Shown: positions 8,397-15,804 of the stretch, one piece after another
Position numbering within the stretch: position 1 is the first letter of the stretch
Layout: every line of letters starts with the position of its first letter
From: Herbidospora cretacea
GTDB taxonomy: Bacteria > Actinomycetota > Actinomycetes > Streptosporangiales > Streptosporangiaceae
Reading direction: 5' to 3'
Assembly (NCBI RefSeq): GCF_001570605.1
Contig: NZ_BBXG01000022.1
Coordinates: 84,353 to 148,352 of the forward strand
DNA: 64,000 nt
Notes under the pieces: generated by a model
Database searches by the model: none
Told to the model about the DNA's origin: nothing
What the model saw: only the letters and a program-made list of their open reading frames with translations
Program-made: the position numbers and the translations under genes

Positions 8397-9095
8397 ATGC
8401 TGCGGCTCTATGACACCCGTCACCGGCTCGTAGAGCCGCTCCTTCCGTCCGGCTCGCGCTCGCTGCGCCTGTACGTCAACCAGCCCGACCTGCGCGCCTC
8501 CCTGCTGGCCGACCTGGTCCGCCGGGTGCTGGAACGGTCGAGCGTCCGGGTCGCCGCCCAGCAGAGCCCCGTCGACGACGAGGCGTCGCTGCGCGCCGAC
8601 ACCCTGGCCCTCGGCATCCGGCCGGTCGACCACCAGCCGCTCCCGTCCCGCCCGATCGACCTGCTGATCGGCCCGGCCGCCGAGGTCACCGCGGCCCGCT
8701 GGGCCGTGGGCGAGCCGCTCCTGTTCGACCGCCCGCTCGGCGACGTGGCCGCGGCGGGCCTGGACCCCCTGTCGGTACGGCTCGCGCTGATGGAGCGCCA
8801 CTACCGCGACCCGCTGACCCTCACCTGGGACACCCTCCGCGAGGCCGACCAGACCATCCGCGGCTGGCGCGGCGAGGTGGCGGCCTGGGCCGAGTCCCTC
8901 AGCGCCCCCATCGCCACGCCCTACTCCGCCGCCCTGACCGAGGCCTTCGAAGACGACCTCGACACCCCGAAGGCCCTGAAGGTCCTCCGCGACCTGGCCG
9001 AAGACCCCGACGTGCCCCCGGGCGCCAAGTTCGAGACCGCCATGCACGCCGACCACATCCTGGCCCTCGACCTGGCCATCGAGATCGGCAGATAG
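8397..9095 (+). CDS. shrunken cysteinyl-tRNA-synthetase-like protein, catalytic core missing
   Basis: 232 aa. The N-terminus MLRLYDTRHRLVEPL and then SLRLYVNQP follow the start of cysteinyl-tRNA synthetase and MshC (MLRLYDT... RMYVCGP). SPVDDEAS sits where those enzymes have N(I/V)TDVDDK, and ALGIRPVDHQPLPS parallels their ALG..P....P.A segment. The C-terminal half (ALMERHYRDPLTLTWDTL... EDDLDTPKALKVL) matches their helical domain (HYR.....W....L, DDLDTP.AL). The HIGH and KMSKS motifs, the zinc-binding Cys of the core and most of the catalytic domain are absent. It cannot be a normal synthetase. It might bind tRNA or a partner, or be a domesticated remnant. The frame is intact with no frameshift. 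ATG 8397 is 10 bases after the muramidase stop. Confidence 0.7.
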   Translation: MLRLYDTRHRLVEPLLPSGSRSLRLYVNQPDLRASLLADLVRRVLERSSVRVAAQQSPVDDEASLRADTLALGIRPVDHQPLPSRPIDLLIGPAAEVTAARWAVGEPLLFDRPLGDVAAAGLDPLSVRLALMERHYRDPLTLTWDTLREADQTIRGWRGEVAAWAESLSAPIATPYSAALTEAFEDDLDTPKALKVLRDLAEDPDVPPGAKFETAMHADHILALDLAIEIGR

Positions 9096-9096
9096 C

Positions 9097-9116
9097 TGCT
9101 AGCGGATTGCTAGCAT
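9097..9116 (+). promoter_or_regulatory. vapBC operator and leaderless promoter
   Basis: TGCTAGC-GGATT-GCTAGCA (9097-9115) is a perfect 7-bp inverted repeat. TAGCAT at 9111-9116 fits a -10 hexamer and is followed by exactly 6 bases before the ATG at 9123, so transcription would start at the first base of the start codon. An operator over the -10 is the usual arrangement for autorepression by a ribbon-helix-helix antitoxin-toxin complex. No clear -35 is seen. Confidence 0.6.
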
Positions 9117-9122
9117 GATTCC

Positions 9123-9389
9123 ATGTCGGGAGTCATCTACATCCGGGACGTCGACGACGACGTCATCGAGAAACTGAAGCAACTGGCGGCCGAGGCGCAC
9201 ATGTCGTTGTCCGCCTACGCGGCCCAGCAACTCGCGATCGTGGCCCGGCGGCCCAGCAACACCGATGTGATGCGGAAGGCCGGGGAACTCGCCGCCGCCC
9301 GGCGCGCGCGGGGAGAGGTCTCCCCCACGACCGAAGAGATCGTGGCGGCCGTCCGCGCCGACCGTGACCGGCACGAGGGGCCCGCGTGA
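9123..9389 (+). CDS. vapB: VapB/FitA-type ribbon-helix-helix antitoxin
   Basis: 88 aa. The N-terminal 45 residues form a ribbon-helix-helix: VIYIRDVDDDVIEKLKQLAAEAHMSLSAYAAQQL, with the single strand that binds the DNA groove followed by two helices. The C-terminal half is charged and would wrap around and inactivate the toxin. The gene ends inside the start of the PIN-toxin gene (GTGA overlap, 4 bases), so the two are translationally coupled. The upstream palindrome is its likely binding site. The transcript appears leaderless, since no ribosome binding site fits between the -10 and ATG. Confidence 0.85.
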   Translation: MSGVIYIRDVDDDVIEKLKQLAAEAHMSLSAYAAQQLAIVARRPSNTDVMRKAGELAAARRARGEVSPTTEEIVAAVRADRDRHEGPA

Positions 9390-9772
9390 TCGTCGACTCA
9401 TCGGCGCTGGTCGAGGCGTTCGTCTCGACCGACCCGGACGGTGATCTGCTCAAGGCGCTGTCGGGAGAGCTGTACGCGCCCCATCTGCTCGAACTCGAGT
9501 TCTGCTCGGTCCTGCGGGGGCTCGTGCTCGGCGGCAAGCTCGACGAGACGCGGGCCGAGGCGGCTCGGCGGCTCTACGCCGAGACGTGGATCCAGCTCCA
9601 GCCGGTGACCGGCCTGATGGACCGGATATGGGAGCTCCGGCACAACTTCACCCCCTATGACGCCGCCTACATCGTGCTGGCCGAGGCGCTGGATCTGCCT
9701 CTGGTCACCTGCGACGCCAAGCTCGCCCAGAAGGGCGGCAACCACGGCGCCCAGGTGCTGCTGTTCAGTTGA
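9386..9772 (+). CDS. vapC: VapC-type PIN-domain ribonuclease toxin
   Basis: 128 aa with the four acidic residues of PIN domains: D4 in IVDSSALVE, E36/E38 in LLELEFCSVLR, D92 in YDAAYIVLAE and D110 in VTCDAKL. These hold Mg2+/Mn2+ for RNA cleavage, usually of tRNA or rRNA, when the antitoxin is lost. Start is GTG 9386, overlapping the antitoxin stop by 4 bases. Its 3' end overlaps the convergent minus-strand gene by 8 bases (9765-9772). All catalytic positions are present, so it should be active. The RNA target is unknown. Confidence 0.88.
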   Translation: MIVDSSALVEAFVSTDPDGDLLKALSGELYAPHLLELEFCSVLRGLVLGGKLDETRAEAARRLYAETWIQLQPVTGLMDRIWELRHNFTPYDAAYIVLAEALDLPLVTCDAKLAQKGGNHGAQVLLFS

Positions 9773-10193
9773 GATTCCGGCGGCGGCGCCACCATGGGGG
9801 GATTCTGGCGTAGCCGCCGTCGTCGAGGTTGGCGAGGCGTTCGAAGAGGTTGTAGGTGCCCGGGTTGCCGCAGACCAGGACCGAGACCAGGACCGACAGG
9901 ACGTAGAACGGCAGCATCGGGAGGCCGATGAGGGCGGCGTACTGGCTGGCGTGGCGGGATTCGTGCAGGAGGAGGGGGCCCTGCAGGAGGCCCTCCTGGT
10001 GTTTGGTCAGCACGACGTTGCCGACGGTGAAGGCGCGGGCGATCGGGAAGTTGTAGCGGTAGCCGTGGGCGTAGATCAGGCCCAGTTCCCCCGGGCTCGT
10101 GGTCGCGCCGCCGACGCGGGCGATCAGCAGGCCCAGCGGGGTCGACAGGTTGATCCAGTTGACGACGCGCCTGAAGCGGAAATACGGCCGCAT
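9765..10193 (-). CDS. small membrane-associated protein with HExxH-like motif
   Basis: 142 aa, family not recognised with certainty. It has a hydrophobic patch (LGLLIARVGG) and a stronger membrane segment (LPMLPFYVLSVLVSVLVCG). Just before the latter is LLLHESRHASQY, an H-E-x-x-H pattern that in many small proteins marks a zinc peptidase or a DUF4157-like toxin-linked peptidase domain. A third metal ligand could be the Glu in LFERLANLDD. Convergent and overlapping with vapC. The flavin-reductase gene upstream on the same strand ends 15 bases before this start, so the two may be co-transcribed. The ribosome binding site is weak. Confidence 0.6.
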   Translation of the reverse strand: MRPYFRFRRVVNWINLSTPLGLLIARVGGATTSPGELGLIYAHGYRYNFPIARAFTVGNVVLTKHQEGLLQGPLLLHESRHASQYAALIGLPMLPFYVLSVLVSVLVCGNPGTYNLFERLANLDDGGYARIPPWWRRRRNLN

Positions 10194-10208
10194 CAGATCA
10201 TCATGCGC

Positions 10209-10697
10209 TCATTGGGCCAGGAACGAGTAGTGGCCCTGGTGGTAGATCAGCGGCGCGGCGTCGCGGGGGGTCGCGACGGTCTCCACGCCGCCCACCACGA
10301 TCGAGTGGTCGCCCGCGTCGTGGACGGCCACCGTGCGGCACTCCAGGGTCGCGATGGCGCGGTCGAGCAGGGCGACGCCCAGGGCGCCCCGGTGGTGCGG
10401 GAAGCCGGTGAGCTGGCCCTCCAGCGGGCGGCCACGTTTGGCCAGGTAGCGGGAGACCTCCTCGTCGTCCTCTCCCAGGACGGAGACGCCCCAGACGCCC
10501 GCGCTCAGGACCGTGTCGTGGAAGCGGGCGATCTTCTCGGCGCAGAACAGGGCCAGCAGCGGGTCGAGGGACACCGACGCGAACGAGTTGACCGTCATCG
10601 CGTGGTCGGCTCCCGTCGGGTCGACGGTCGTGACGATGACGATCCCGGTCGCGAAGCGCCCGGCCACCTTCCGGTAGAGATCCCTGTCAGCCAGCAC
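10209..10697 (-). CDS. flavin reductase domain protein (FMN-binding split barrel)
   Basis: 162 aa. It matches the flavin reductase family of two-component monooxygenases: FATGIVIVTT at the start, MTVNSFASVSLDPLLALFC (FMN-binding region), and GDHSIVVGGVE near the end. It would use NAD(P)H to reduce free FMN or FAD for a partner oxygenase; no such oxygenase is in view. I start at GTG 10697, preceded by AAGGTAG. A much longer open frame runs upstream but overlaps the next gene and has no family similarity. Cytoplasmic, probably co-transcribed with the downstream HExxH protein. Confidence 0.85.
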   Translation of the reverse strand: MLADRDLYRKVAGRFATGIVIVTTVDPTGADHAMTVNSFASVSLDPLLALFCAEKIARFHDTVLSAGVWGVSVLGEDDEEVSRYLAKRGRPLEGQLTGFPHHRGALGVALLDRAIATLECRTVAVHDAGDHSIVVGGVETVATPRDAAPLIYHQGHYSFLAQ

Positions 10698-10732
10698 GCT
10701 CGCTACCTTATGCGGCGGTCTGTCCGTGGGAT

Positions 10733-11164
10733 TCAGGTGCCCCGCAACAGCCAGGAGGGCCCGCGCGACGGCACCAGGGCGACGGCCAGCGCGGCGGCCA
10801 GCAGGCCGCCGTAGAGGTAGATGTAGCCGCCGAGGGTCGCGGCGATGGCCAGATCGCCCTCGGGACGGGGCCCGGCCAGGATCATCGACGGGATCACCCA
10901 GGCCACGGCGACCACGCCGGCGGCCAGGCGCGCGCCCATCAGGCGGCCCATGGCGTAGGGGACGCCGAAGACGACCAGGACCGCCAGGACGCCCCCGACG
11001 GGGATCGTGCCGAGCAGGTACCACCCGTGTTCGAAGGCGCCGACCACGCCCAGGACCAGGCCCAGCATGAACAGCGCGCCGTAGGCGGCGCCCGTGACGG
11101 CCGGTTCGGCGCCGCCGGGACCCTGGTCGGGTTCGGCGGTCTCCGGAGCGGCGTTCACCATCAT
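10733..11164 (-). CDS. four-helix membrane protein next to mshB (DUF6113-like)
   Basis: 143 aa. After a Pro/Glu-rich cytosolic start there are four predicted membrane helices: AAYGALFMLGLVLGVVGAF, TIPVGGVLAVLVVFGVPYAM, LAAGVVAVAWVIPSMILAG and a C-terminal one with GGYIYLYGGLLAAALAVALV. Proteins of this shape beside mshB in actinomycetes are, as I recall, called DUF6113; the assignment rests on context and topology. It starts 9 bases after the mshB stop, so it is in the mshB operon. Function unknown. ATG 11164 and ATG 11161 are both possible starts. Confidence 0.7.
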   Translation of the reverse strand: MMVNAAPETAEPDQGPGGAEPAVTGAAYGALFMLGLVLGVVGAFEHGWYLLGTIPVGGVLAVLVVFGVPYAMGRLMGARLAAGVVAVAWVIPSMILAGPRPEGDLAIAATLGGYIYLYGGLLAAALAVALVPSRGPSWLLRGT

Positions 11165-11173
11165 GGGCCGAGG

Positions 11174-11962
11174 CTAGCCGATGCCGGCGAACAGGTCGTC
11201 CTCGTGGCCGGCCACGGAGGGTCCCGCTTTGCGTACGAAGTGTTCCACTCCCCTGGCCTCCTGGCCGACGCCGTTGGACAGGGCGAAGCGGGGGGCGTCG
11301 ACGGTGATCTGGGTGGCGTGGGCGCGCAGGGCGGTCAGTTTCGCGTCGAGATAGGGGCGGGCGTCGATCGAGGTGGTGACCGTCTCGCGGCCGTAGCCGA
11401 GGGCGTCGACGTCCTCGGGCTGGAAGATCTCCATACGGGCGGCGGCCTCCAGCATCTCGGAGCGCAGCTGGGCGGTCTGGTAGAACTTCCGCACCCCGTC
11501 GGCCTGGGAGAAGGCCCGCCAGGCCACCCGGTGGGCCTGGATGTGGTCGGGATGGCCGTAGAGGCCGTTGTCGTCGTAGGTGACGATCACCTGGGGGCGT
11601 ACGGACTCGATGATCTTCAGCAGCCGCTCGGCGGCCTCGTCGACGGACGCCTGCCAGAAGCTGCGCGGATCCTCGTTGGACGGCGCGCCCATCATGCCGC
11701 TGTCGCGGTAGCCCAGGAAGCGGTGGTCGTCGACGCCGAGCGCGCGGCAGGCGGCGGCCAGCTCACGGGTCCGGTAGGCGCCCAGCTCGTCGGGGCCGAG
11801 ATGGGCCAGGGTCGAGGGGATGATCTCGCCCTCCTCGCCGCGGGTGCACGTCACCAGCGTCACGTGGACGCCCTCGGCGGCGTAGCGGGCCATCGTGGCG
11901 CCGGTGCCGATGGACTCGTCGTCGGGATGGGCGTGGACGAGGAGGAGGCGGCGGTCGGGCAT
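11174..11962 (-). CDS. mshB: MshB, GlcNAc-Ins deacetylase of mycothiol synthesis
   Basis: 262 aa. It belongs to the LmbE-like zinc deacetylases. The first zinc motif AHPDDE is at residues 11-16 (His12, Asp15), and the second, HPDHIQAH, is at ~137-144 (third ligand His). Other MshB-type features are [10 protein letters not shown] and [12 protein letters not shown]. The enzyme removes the acetyl group from N-acetylglucosaminyl-inositol, the second step of mycothiol synthesis, in the cytoplasm. The close homologue Mca, a mycothiol-conjugate amidase, is an alternative, but the length and the neighbouring membrane gene favour MshB. The ATG at 11962 lies 6 bases after a -10-like TATAGT, implying a leaderless mRNA. 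Confidence 0.88.
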   Translation of the reverse strand: MPDRRLLLVHAHPDDESIGTGATMARYAAEGVHVTLVTCTRGEEGEIIPSTLAHLGPDELGAYRTRELAAACRALGVDDHRFLGYRDSGMMGAPSNEDPRSFWQASVDEAAERLLKIIESVRPQVIVTYDDNGLYGHPDHIQAHRVAWRAFSQADGVRKFYQTAQLRSEMLEAAARMEIFQPEDVDALGYGRETVTTSIDARPYLDAKLTALRAHATQITVDAPRFALSNGVGQEARGVEHFVRKAGPSVAGHEDDLFAGIG

Positions 11963-11968
11963 GCTGGC

Positions 11969-11976
11969 ACTATAAG
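11969..11976. promoter_or_regulatory. shared divergent -10 element for mshB and the S9 peptidase
   Basis: Only 19 bases separate the two divergent start codons. ACTATAAG (11969-11976) reads TATAGT on the minus strand, 6 bases before the mshB ATG, and TATAAG (or CTATAA) on the plus strand, 5-6 bases before the peptidase ATG. Both transcripts would start at or next to the A of ATG, so both would be leaderless. Because the -10 elements overlap, the two promoters should compete for RNA polymerase. Confidence 0.6.
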
Positions 11977-11981
11977 GGGCT

Positions 11982-14012
11982 ATGACTGAGAGCTTTCCTC
12001 GCCTGCATGCCCGGACCCGCCGGTTCACGCTCGGGGTGCCGCGCGGCTTCACCCTCACCCCCTCGGGCGACCGCGTGATCTTCCAGCGCACCAAATCGGG
12101 CACCGACCCCGTGACCTGCCTGTGGGAACTCGACGTCGCCTCGGGCGAGGAGCGCCTGCTCGTCGACCCGCTGATCCTGGGCGCGGCCGAGGAGGAGCTG
12201 CCCCCGGAGGAGCGGGCCCGGCGTGAGCGCGCCCGCGAGTCGGCCGGTGGCGTGGTCGCCTACTCCTACGCCGGCGGCCGGATCGTCTTCAACCTCTCCG
12301 GCGCCCTGTACGTGTGGGAGTCCGGCGAGATCCGCTGGCTGAAGACCCCCGGCGGGGTGATCGACCCGCGCCTGTCCCCCGACGGCGGCAAGGTCGCCTA
12401 CGTCAGCGGCGGGCGGCTGCGGGTGCAGGACCTGGAGACCGGCTCCGACTTCGAGGTGGCCGGGGAGGACGGCGCGACCTGGGGCCTGGCCGAGTTCATC
12501 GCCTCCGAGGAGCTCGACCGGATGCGCGGCTACTGGTGGTCGCCCGACGCGTCGGCGCTGCTGGTCGCGCGGGTCGACGAGTCGCCGGTGCAGGTCTGGC
12601 ACATCGCCGACCCGGCCAACCCCGGCAGCGACCCGGTCGCGATCTCCTACCCGGCGGCCGGCACGAACAACGCGCGGGTCAACCTCTACATCGTGGGCCT
12701 CGACGGCATCCGCACCCAGGTGCCGTTCGAGCACGAATACCTGGTCAACGCCTCCTGGGACTCCTTCGGGCCGGTCATCGTGACGCTGGCCCGCGACCAG
12801 AGGTCGCTGCGGCTGCTCTCGGTCGACCCGACCACCGGCGGCACCACCCTGATCCGCGAGGACACCGACGACAAGTGGGTCGAGGCGGCGCAGGGCGTCC
12901 CCGCCCACACCTCCGACGGCGCGGTGGTCTGGGTGGCCGACGCCGAGGGCGGGCGGCGGCTGTTCGTCGGCTCGGCCGCGGTCACCCCGCCGTCGCTGCA
13001 GGTCCGCAGCGTCGTCGACGTCGACGCGAACGTGGTGCTCTTCACGGCCAGCGGGGGCGACCCGGCGCAGGTCCAGCTCTGGTCGTACGCGCAGGGCACC
13101 CTCAGCCCCCTCTCGACCGACGCGGGCGTGTTCACCGGGCGGCGCAGCGGCGGCGTGACCGTCGTGGTGGCGCAGTCGCTCGACCACGAGGGCGTGTCGG
13201 TGCGGGTGATCCGGCTCGACGGCAGCTCGGCGCCGATCGCGAGCGTGGCCGAGCGGCCCGGCCTCGACCTGCGGGTCTCGCTGTCGCGGGCGGGCTCGCG
13301 TGAGCTCTCCACGGCGGTGCTGCTGCCGTCGTGGCACGTCGAGGGGTCGGCCAAGCTGCCCGTCCTGATGGACCCCTACGGCGGCCCGCACGCCCAGCGG
13401 GTGCTCCACTCCCACCGGATGTTCCTGGAGGCCCAGTGGTGGGCCGAGCAGGGCTTCGCGGTGGTCGTCTCCGACGGGCGCGGCACGCCCGGACGCGGCC
13501 CGGCCTTCGAGCGCGAGGTCTACCACGACTTCACGATCACCCTCGACGACCAGGTCGACGTGCTCCAGTCGATGCCCCACCCCGACCTCGACCTGAGCAG
13601 GGTCGCGATCCGGGGCTGGTCGTTCGGCGGCTACCTGGCGGCGCTGGCGGTGCTGCGGCGGCCCGACGTCTTCCACGCCGCCATCGCGGGCGCGCCGGTC
13701 ACCGACTGGCGGCTCTACGACACGGCGTACACCGAGCGGTATCTGGGCCACCCCTCGGAGGGCCACTACGAGCACTCCTCGCTCCTCGCGGACGCCGAGA
13801 AGCTGACCCGCCCGCTCATGCTGATCCACGGCCTGGCCGACGACAACGTGGTGGCCGCCCACACGCTGCGGTTGTCGTCGGCGCTGCTGGCCGCGGGGAG
13901 GCCGCACACCGTGCTGCCCCTGTCGGGCGTCACCCACATGACGCCGCAGGAGGTCGTGGCCGAGAACCTCCTGCTGCTCCAGGTCGAGTTCCTCAAGAAC
14001 GCCCTGTCTTGA
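11982..14012 (+). CDS. S9 family (dipeptidyl-peptidase IV-like) serine peptidase
   Basis: 676 aa. The N-terminal beta-propeller-like half contains [16 protein letters not shown], the double-Glu segment by which DPP-IV enzymes hold the peptide N-terminus. The C-terminal alpha/beta hydrolase has the nucleophile in GWSFGGY (Ser547), Asp620 in HGLADDNV and His652 in GVTHMTP. No signal peptide is visible, so it probably trims peptides in the cytoplasm, releasing N-terminal dipeptides. Length and domain order fit the family. It is divergent from mshB with a shared promoter core; no functional link is known. It is followed by a convergent ABC exporter operon. Confidence 0.88.
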   Translation: MTESFPRLHARTRRFTLGVPRGFTLTPSGDRVIFQRTKSGTDPVTCLWELDVASGEERLLVDPLILGAAEEELPPEERARRERARESAGGVVAYSYAGGRIVFNLSGALYVWESGEIRWLKTPGGVIDPRLSPDGGKVAYVSGGRLRVQDLETGSDFEVAGEDGATWGLAEFIASEELDRMRGYWWSPDASALLVARVDESPVQVWHIADPANPGSDPVAISYPAAGTNNARVNLYIVGLDGIRTQVPFEHEYLVNASWDSFGPVIVTLARDQRSLRLLSVDPTTGGTTLIREDTDDKWVEAAQGVPAHTSDGAVVWVADAEGGRRLFVGSAAVTPPSLQVRSVVDVDANVVLFTASGGDPAQVQLWSYAQGTLSPLSTDAGVFTGRRSGGVTVVVAQSLDHEGVSVRVIRLDGSSAPIASVAERPGLDLRVSLSRAGSRELSTAVLLPSWHVEGSAKLPVLMDPYGGPHAQRVLHSHRMFLEAQWWAEQGFAVVVSDGRGTPGRGPAFEREVYHDFTITLDDQVDVLQSMPHPDLDLSRVAIRGWSFGGYLAALAVLRRPDVFHAAIAGAPVTDWRLYDTAYTERYLGHPSEGHYEHSSLLADAEKLTRPLMLIHGLADDNVVAAHTLRLSSALLAAGRPHTVLPLSGVTHMTPQEVVAENLLLLQVEFLKNALS

Positions 14013-14026
14013 GGCAGATTCAGGGC

Positions 14027-14063
14027 GCGAGCCACAGCCGGCCTTCGGCCGTCCGCGTCTCGC
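14027..14063. terminator. candidate bidirectional terminator
   Basis: The 55-base space between two convergent genes contains a nested hairpin: outer GCGAG/CTCGC and inner CGGCC-TTC-GGCCG. There is no T-run, as is common in GC-rich actinomycetes. The position supports a terminator role; the stem is only moderate. Confidence 0.4.
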
Positions 14064-14067
14064 TTGG

Positions 14068-15804
14068 CTAGCGGCGCCAGCTCTCCCACAGGGCGGCGTA
14101 GGGGCCACCGGCCTCGACCAGTTCCTCGTGGGAGCCGAGTTCGCTGATCCGGCCGTCCTCGACGACGGCCACCCGGTCGGCGTCGTGGGCCGTGTAGAGG
14201 CGGTGCGCGATGGCGATCACGGTGCGCCCGTCGAGGACCGCCGCCAGCGAGCGTTCCAGGTGGCGGGCCTGGCGGGGGTCGATCAGCGAGGTCGCCTCGT
14301 CGAGCACCAGCGTGTGAGGGTCGGCCAGCACCAGGCGGGCCAGCGCGAGCTGCTGCGCCTGCGCGGGCGAGACGGTGACCCCGCCCGAGCCCACCTCGGC
14401 GTCCAGGCCGAGCCGCTCGGCCCAATCCCAGGCGTCGACCGCCTCCAGCGCCCGCCTGACCGCGTCGTCATCGGCCTCGGGACGGCCGATGAGGACGTTG
14501 TCGCGCAGCGTCCCCTTGAACACGTGGTGCTCCTGGGTGACCAGGGCGACCTGGCCGCGCAGCTCGGCCAGCGGCAGCTCGACCAGCGGCGCGCCGCCGA
14601 CGGTGACCGTGCCGGTCCGCGGGCCGTGGATGCCCGCGAGCAGCCGCCCGAGGGTCGACTTCCCGGCCCCCGACGGTCCGACCATGGCCAGGCGTTCGCC
14701 CGGCTGGACGGCCAGGTCGATGCCGTGCAGGACGTCGTGTCCCTCCCGGTAGGCGTACCGGACGTCGTCGGCCCTCAGCTCGTCGCCGTCCGGCGTCACC
14801 TCGGAGGGGACCCGGTCGTCGGGCACGTTGGCGACGCCCAAGAGGCGGGCCATCGAGGCGCTGCCGACCTGGAGCTCGTCGATCCACGACAGCAGCCGGT
14901 CGAGCGGGTCGACGAGCTGCTGGATGTAGAGCGTGCCCGCCGTGACCTGGGCGATGGTCACCCAGCCCTGCGTGTAGAACAGGCCGCCGATGAACAGCGT
15001 GGCGACGACCGGGATGACGTAGCCCATCTCGACCGCCGGGAACCAGACGGTCCGCAGGCTCAGCGAGTAGCGCTCGGCGGCGTAGGAGCCCCGGATGTCC
15101 TCGTCGGTACGGTCGCGGCGGCGGTCCGCCAGTCCCAGCGCCTCGACCGTGCGGGCGCCCTCGACGGTCTGCGCGAGGCCCTCGGTGAGGGTCGCGTACG
15201 CGGCGCCCTCGCGCAGGTAGGCGGGGCCCGACCGGTTCAGGTACCACCGGGTGGAGATCCAGATCAGCGGCACCGCCACCAGCGACGGCAGCGCCATGAG
15301 CGGACCGCCGACCACGAACAGCGCGCCCACCATGAACACGCCGGTGACCAGCGCGATCAGGATCTCCGGCACGGCGTGGCGGACCGTCCGCGACAGCGCG
15401 TCGACGTCGCGGGAGGTCCGGGTGATCAGGTCGCCGGAACCGGCCCGCTCGACCGTCGACAGGGGCAGCGCGAGGACCCGGTCGACGAACTCCTCGCGCA
15501 GCTCGGCGAGCACCTTCTCGCCCAGCCGCGACGAGGCGAAGACCGCGAACCGGGTCAGCGCCGCCTGGGCGGCCACGAAACCGGCGATGGCCAGCGCGAT
15601 CACGCTGACGTCGACGTCCGTGACGCCTTCGGCGACGTCCTGGACGAGGCCGCCCAGCAGCGCCGGGCCGGCCAGGCCGGAGAGCGCGGCCAGCCCGTGG
15701 AGGGCCAGCGCGATCGACAGCTGCTTCGGATACTTGACCATCAGGCGCCGGGCGTAGGCGCGTACCTGCGCCTTGTCGGCGACCGGCAGGATCTGGCGGC
15801 TCAT
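14068..15804 (-). CDS. ABC exporter half-transporter with intact Walker motifs, altered signature
   Basis: 578 aa: six membrane helices (ABC exporter type) and then a nucleotide-binding domain. Walker A is GPSGAGKST and Walker B HTLVLDEATS, with the H-loop in IAIAHRL. The signature LSGGQ is replaced by VSPAQAQ. Start is ATG 15804, overlapping the stop of the partner gene by 4 bases (ATGA). A longer open frame upstream is in the shadow of the partner. The two should form a heterodimer: the single good ATP site would use this subunit's Walker motifs and the partner's intact signature. It exports an unknown compound across the membrane. Confidence 0.9.
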   Translation of the reverse strand: MSRQILPVADKAQVRAYARRLMVKYPKQLSIALALHGLAALSGLAGPALLGGLVQDVAEGVTDVDVSVIALAIAGFVAAQAALTRFAVFASSRLGEKVLAELREEFVDRVLALPLSTVERAGSGDLITRTSRDVDALSRTVRHAVPEILIALVTGVFMVGALFVVGGPLMALPSLVAVPLIWISTRWYLNRSGPAYLREGAAYATLTEGLAQTVEGARTVEALGLADRRRDRTDEDIRGSYAAERYSLSLRTVWFPAVEMGYVIPVVATLFIGGLFYTQGWVTIAQVTAGTLYIQQLVDPLDRLLSWIDELQVGSASMARLLGVANVPDDRVPSEVTPDGDELRADDVRYAYREGHDVLHGIDLAVQPGERLAMVGPSGAGKSTLGRLLAGIHGPRTGTVTVGGAPLVELPLAELRGQVALVTQEHHVFKGTLRDNVLIGRPEADDDAVRRALEAVDAWDWAERLGLDAEVGSGGVTVSPAQAQQLALARLVLADPHTLVLDEATSLIDPRQARHLERSLAAVLDGRTVIAIAHRLYTAHDADRVAVVEDGRISELGSHEELVEAGGPYAALWESWRR

